DNA from: JBBRLA01 sp038231615
GTDB taxonomy: Bacteria; Myxococcota_A; Polyangia; Palsa-1104; JAEUJZ01
Length of the DNA stretch: 7,281 bases
Reading direction: 5' to 3'
Assembly: GCA_038231615.1 (NCBI GenBank)
Contig: JBBRLA010000446.1
Coordinates: 1 to 7,281 of the forward strand
Shown one piece after another: positions 6,253-7,281 of this stretch (the stretch's first letter is position 1; every line of letters begins with the position of its first letter). The notes under the pieces are model-generated. The model was not told where the DNA came from and ran no database searches. It was given only the letters and a program-made list of their open reading frames with translations. The position numbers and the translations under genes were made by a program.

Positions 6253-6942
6253 GTGCGCCGTTCCCTGGAGATTCCTTGGCTTTGGCCCGGTCTACGGATG
6301 CTGGGGATGCTGTGGGTGCCGTGGGTCGTGTGGCTTTCCGCGTGCAAGGTGGACCTGACCGCCTGCGCCTCCGTGGTATCGTCGACGCCGGGGGGCCTGC
6401 CGGCCTGCGCCTGCGACGGCGCGGTGGACCACGGCGGGGCGGTGGTGGTGCGCTGGCGGGTGGTGGACGTGCCGTCTGGGCGGCTCTTCTCCCGCGGGCA
6501 GTGCTGCTGCGATCCCCGAGGGGCGGCGACATTGTGTCCGCAGCAAAAGCCAAGCAACTGCCCGGTCTCGCCTGCCTGGCTGATGCGCAACGTGGTGCTG
6601 GAGATCTACCCTGCCGGCCGGGGCGCCGCCGTCTCCGGCAGCACGGCCCCGTGCGCCATCACCACGAGCTGCATGGACGGCGAGCTGACCACCAACCTGT
6701 GCCTCTCGGAGGGGGACTACGACCTGCAGCTCAGCGGCGAGCTGCTGATGGGCCTTGGAAACGACGTGGCCTGCGCGCCTGCCACGCCGGTGGTCCCCCC
6801 AATGGTGAGGCGCACGGTGCGCACCGGGCAGATCACCAACCTGGATGGGGTGGTGCTGGGGGTGAATGCCCCCCCGACCCTGGACCTGAGCATCGCTGCC
6901 GGGGCAGACGCCGCCCTCGGCGACGGGGCAGCAAGCGACTGA
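6253..6942 (+). CDS. Cysteine-rich lipoprotein, unknown function
   Basis: I do not recognise the family of this 229-residue protein. The N-terminus (MRRSLEIPWLWPGLRMLGML and onward) ends in WLSAC, a good lipobox with Cys31, after a Trp-rich hydrophobic segment. The mature part has 12 further cysteines, including ACAC and a run of three in GQCCCDP, all within about the first two thirds; an even number suggests up to six disulfides in the periplasm or outside the cell. Short beta-like segments (GGAVVVRWRVVDVPSGRLFS, NVVLEIYP, GDYDLQLSGELL) alternate with the cysteines, and the last 60 residues lack Cys and end in an Asp/Ala-rich tail. The start is GTG 6253, which gives a basic n-region (RR); ATG 6298 would give a 15-residue leader without charge. 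Neither has a good ribosome binding site. It lies 52 bases before the rhomboid-like gene and may be in the same operon. Confidence 0.78.
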   Translation: MRRSLEIPWLWPGLRMLGMLWVPWVVWLSACKVDLTACASVVSSTPGGLPACACDGAVDHGGAVVVRWRVVDVPSGRLFSRGQCCCDPRGAATLCPQQKPSNCPVSPAWLMRNVVLEIYPAGRGAAVSGSTAPCAITTSCMDGELTTNLCLSEGDYDLQLSGELLMGLGNDVACAPATPVVPPMVRRTVRTGQITNLDGVVLGVNAPPTLDLSIAAGADAALGDGAASD

Positions 6943-6950
6943 AAGCAACG

Positions 6951-6964
6951 TCGCAGACTTGCGA
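6951..6964 (+). repeat. Small stem-loop after the cysteine-rich lipoprotein gene
   Basis: TCGCA-GACT-TGCGA forms a perfect five-base stem with a four-base loop eight bases after the lipoprotein stop. It has no T-run and is too short to be called a terminator. Confidence 0.2.
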
Positions 6965-6974
6965 GGCCGTCTTC

Positions 6975-6993
6975 AGGGGACTACTTTGAGTAG
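6975..6993 (+). promoter_or_regulatory. Ribosome binding site plus stem-loop at the start of the rhomboid-like gene
   Basis: AGGGGA (6975-6980) is followed by CTACT-TTG-AGTAG (6981-6993), a perfect five-base stem with a TTG loop, and then the ATG at 6995. AGGGGA is 14 bases from the ATG, which is too far for an ideal start, but only five bases from the in-frame TTG at 6986 in the loop. Either TTG is the true start, or folding of the stem shortens the distance to the ATG. Confidence 0.4.
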
Positions 6994-6994
6994 C

Positions 6995-7281
6995 ATGGAC
7001 CCAAAACGCGGTTTTCGTTCCCCTCCTTCTGGCATGCCGCCGCGAGAATACCGTCTGGGCTCGCAGTTCACCCCGGGGGTCAAGCTGCTTCTGGGCATCC
7101 TTGCCGCGACCTGCCTGCTGGGCCTGTTTCCCCCGGTCCACGCCTTCATCGTCCAGTTCCTGCTTCTGCGCCCGAGCGTCGCCTTCTGGCCGATGCCCTG
7201 GCAGCTTTTGACCAGCCCCGTCATCGAGACCGACCTCTTCTCCCTGCTCTTCACCGGATTCCTCCTTTACTCCATGGGCAG
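6995..7281 (+). CDS. Rhomboid-like integral membrane protein, N-terminal part (3' end outside window)
   Basis: The first 95 residues of a membrane protein. A basic, proline-containing N-terminus (MDPKRGFRSPPSGMPPREYR) is followed by a hydrophobic segment at about residues 29-49 (VKLLLGILAATCLLGLF). Next comes FWPMPWQLLTSPVIETDLFSLLFTGFLLYSMG, which has the pattern of the rhomboid first loop and second helix (usually PWQLLTYPFLH...HLLFNMLALWxFG). The histidines and the Asn usual in that region are absent, so this may be an inactive rhomboid or a related DUF1751-like protein. The catalytic Ser and His would lie beyond the window, so activity cannot be judged. The start could also be TTG 6986, which has the better-placed AGGGGA. 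It follows the cysteine-rich lipoprotein on the same strand. Confidence 0.6.
   Translation, partial: MDPKRGFRSPPSGMPPREYRLGSQFTPGVKLLLGILAATCLLGLFPPVHAFIVQFLLLRPSVAFWPMPWQLLTSPVIETDLFSLLFTGFLLYSMG

Noticed and set aside
4950..6989. 679-residue open frame on the plus strand
   Set aside because: It lies antisense to the acyl-CoA dehydrogenase, whose motifs are unmistakable, and then out of frame with the cysteine-rich lipoprotein. Its translation is low-complexity Gly/Ala/Arg, as expected of GC-rich shadow frames.
1..7281. tRNA, rRNA, CRISPR array, insertion sequence or prophage
   Set aside because: I saw no cloverleaf, evenly spaced repeat array, transposase motif or terminal inverted repeats. 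The only long tandem repeat is the protein-coding propeller array.

Overview
The window is GC-rich DNA, tightly packed with genes. It carries three lipoprotein-type genes, one of them a tandem-repeat beta-propeller and one unusually cysteine-rich. This style fits a Myxococcota (delta-proteobacteria-like) chromosome. That assignment is an inference from gene content and composition; no rRNA or other marker is present. I see no mobile element, tRNA, rRNA or CRISPR array, and no intergenic gap longer than about 220 bases.

Layout from left to right. (1) Positions 1-925, plus strand: the C-terminal 307 residues of an SdsA1/BDS1-type alkyl sulfatase (end of the metallo-beta-lactamase domain, dimerisation domain, SCP2-like domain). 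(2) Positions 937-2370, minus strand, convergent with the first gene: an exported, probably lipid-anchored protein made of seven SBBP-type repeats, i.e. a predicted seven-bladed beta-propeller. (3) Positions 2421-4343, minus strand, directly upstream of the propeller: a 640-residue fusion of an isochorismatase/nicotinamidase-fold domain to an aminoglycoside-phosphotransferase-like kinase domain. (4) Positions 4561-4944, minus strand: a small lipoprotein of unknown function with a clear ribosome binding site. (5) Positions 5034-6185, minus strand: an acyl-CoA dehydrogenase of the long-chain/isovaleryl type. (6) Positions 6253-6942, plus strand, divergent from the dehydrogenase: a cysteine-rich lipoprotein. 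(7) Positions 6995-7281, plus strand: the start of a rhomboid-like membrane protein that runs off the window.

Functionally the window is mixed rather than one obvious pathway. The alkyl sulfatase (releases fatty alcohols from sulfate esters) and the acyl-CoA dehydrogenase (beta-oxidation or branched-chain catabolism) are loosely compatible with lipid catabolism, but they are not in one operon. The most unusual element is the isochorismatase-kinase fusion. Its hydrolase half appears to have lost all three catalytic triad residues (Asp to Cys, Lys to Arg, Cys to Lys) while keeping the Asp/His set that binds metal in nicotinamidases. Its kinase half keeps the ATP-binding lysine and the HGDxxxxN and IDF motifs. 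It looks like a sensor or scaffold domain joined to an active phosphotransferase. The kinase part resembles the domain called ternary complex associated domain 9 (TCAD9) in predicted bacterial conflict systems. That resemblance is from memory and needs a profile search.
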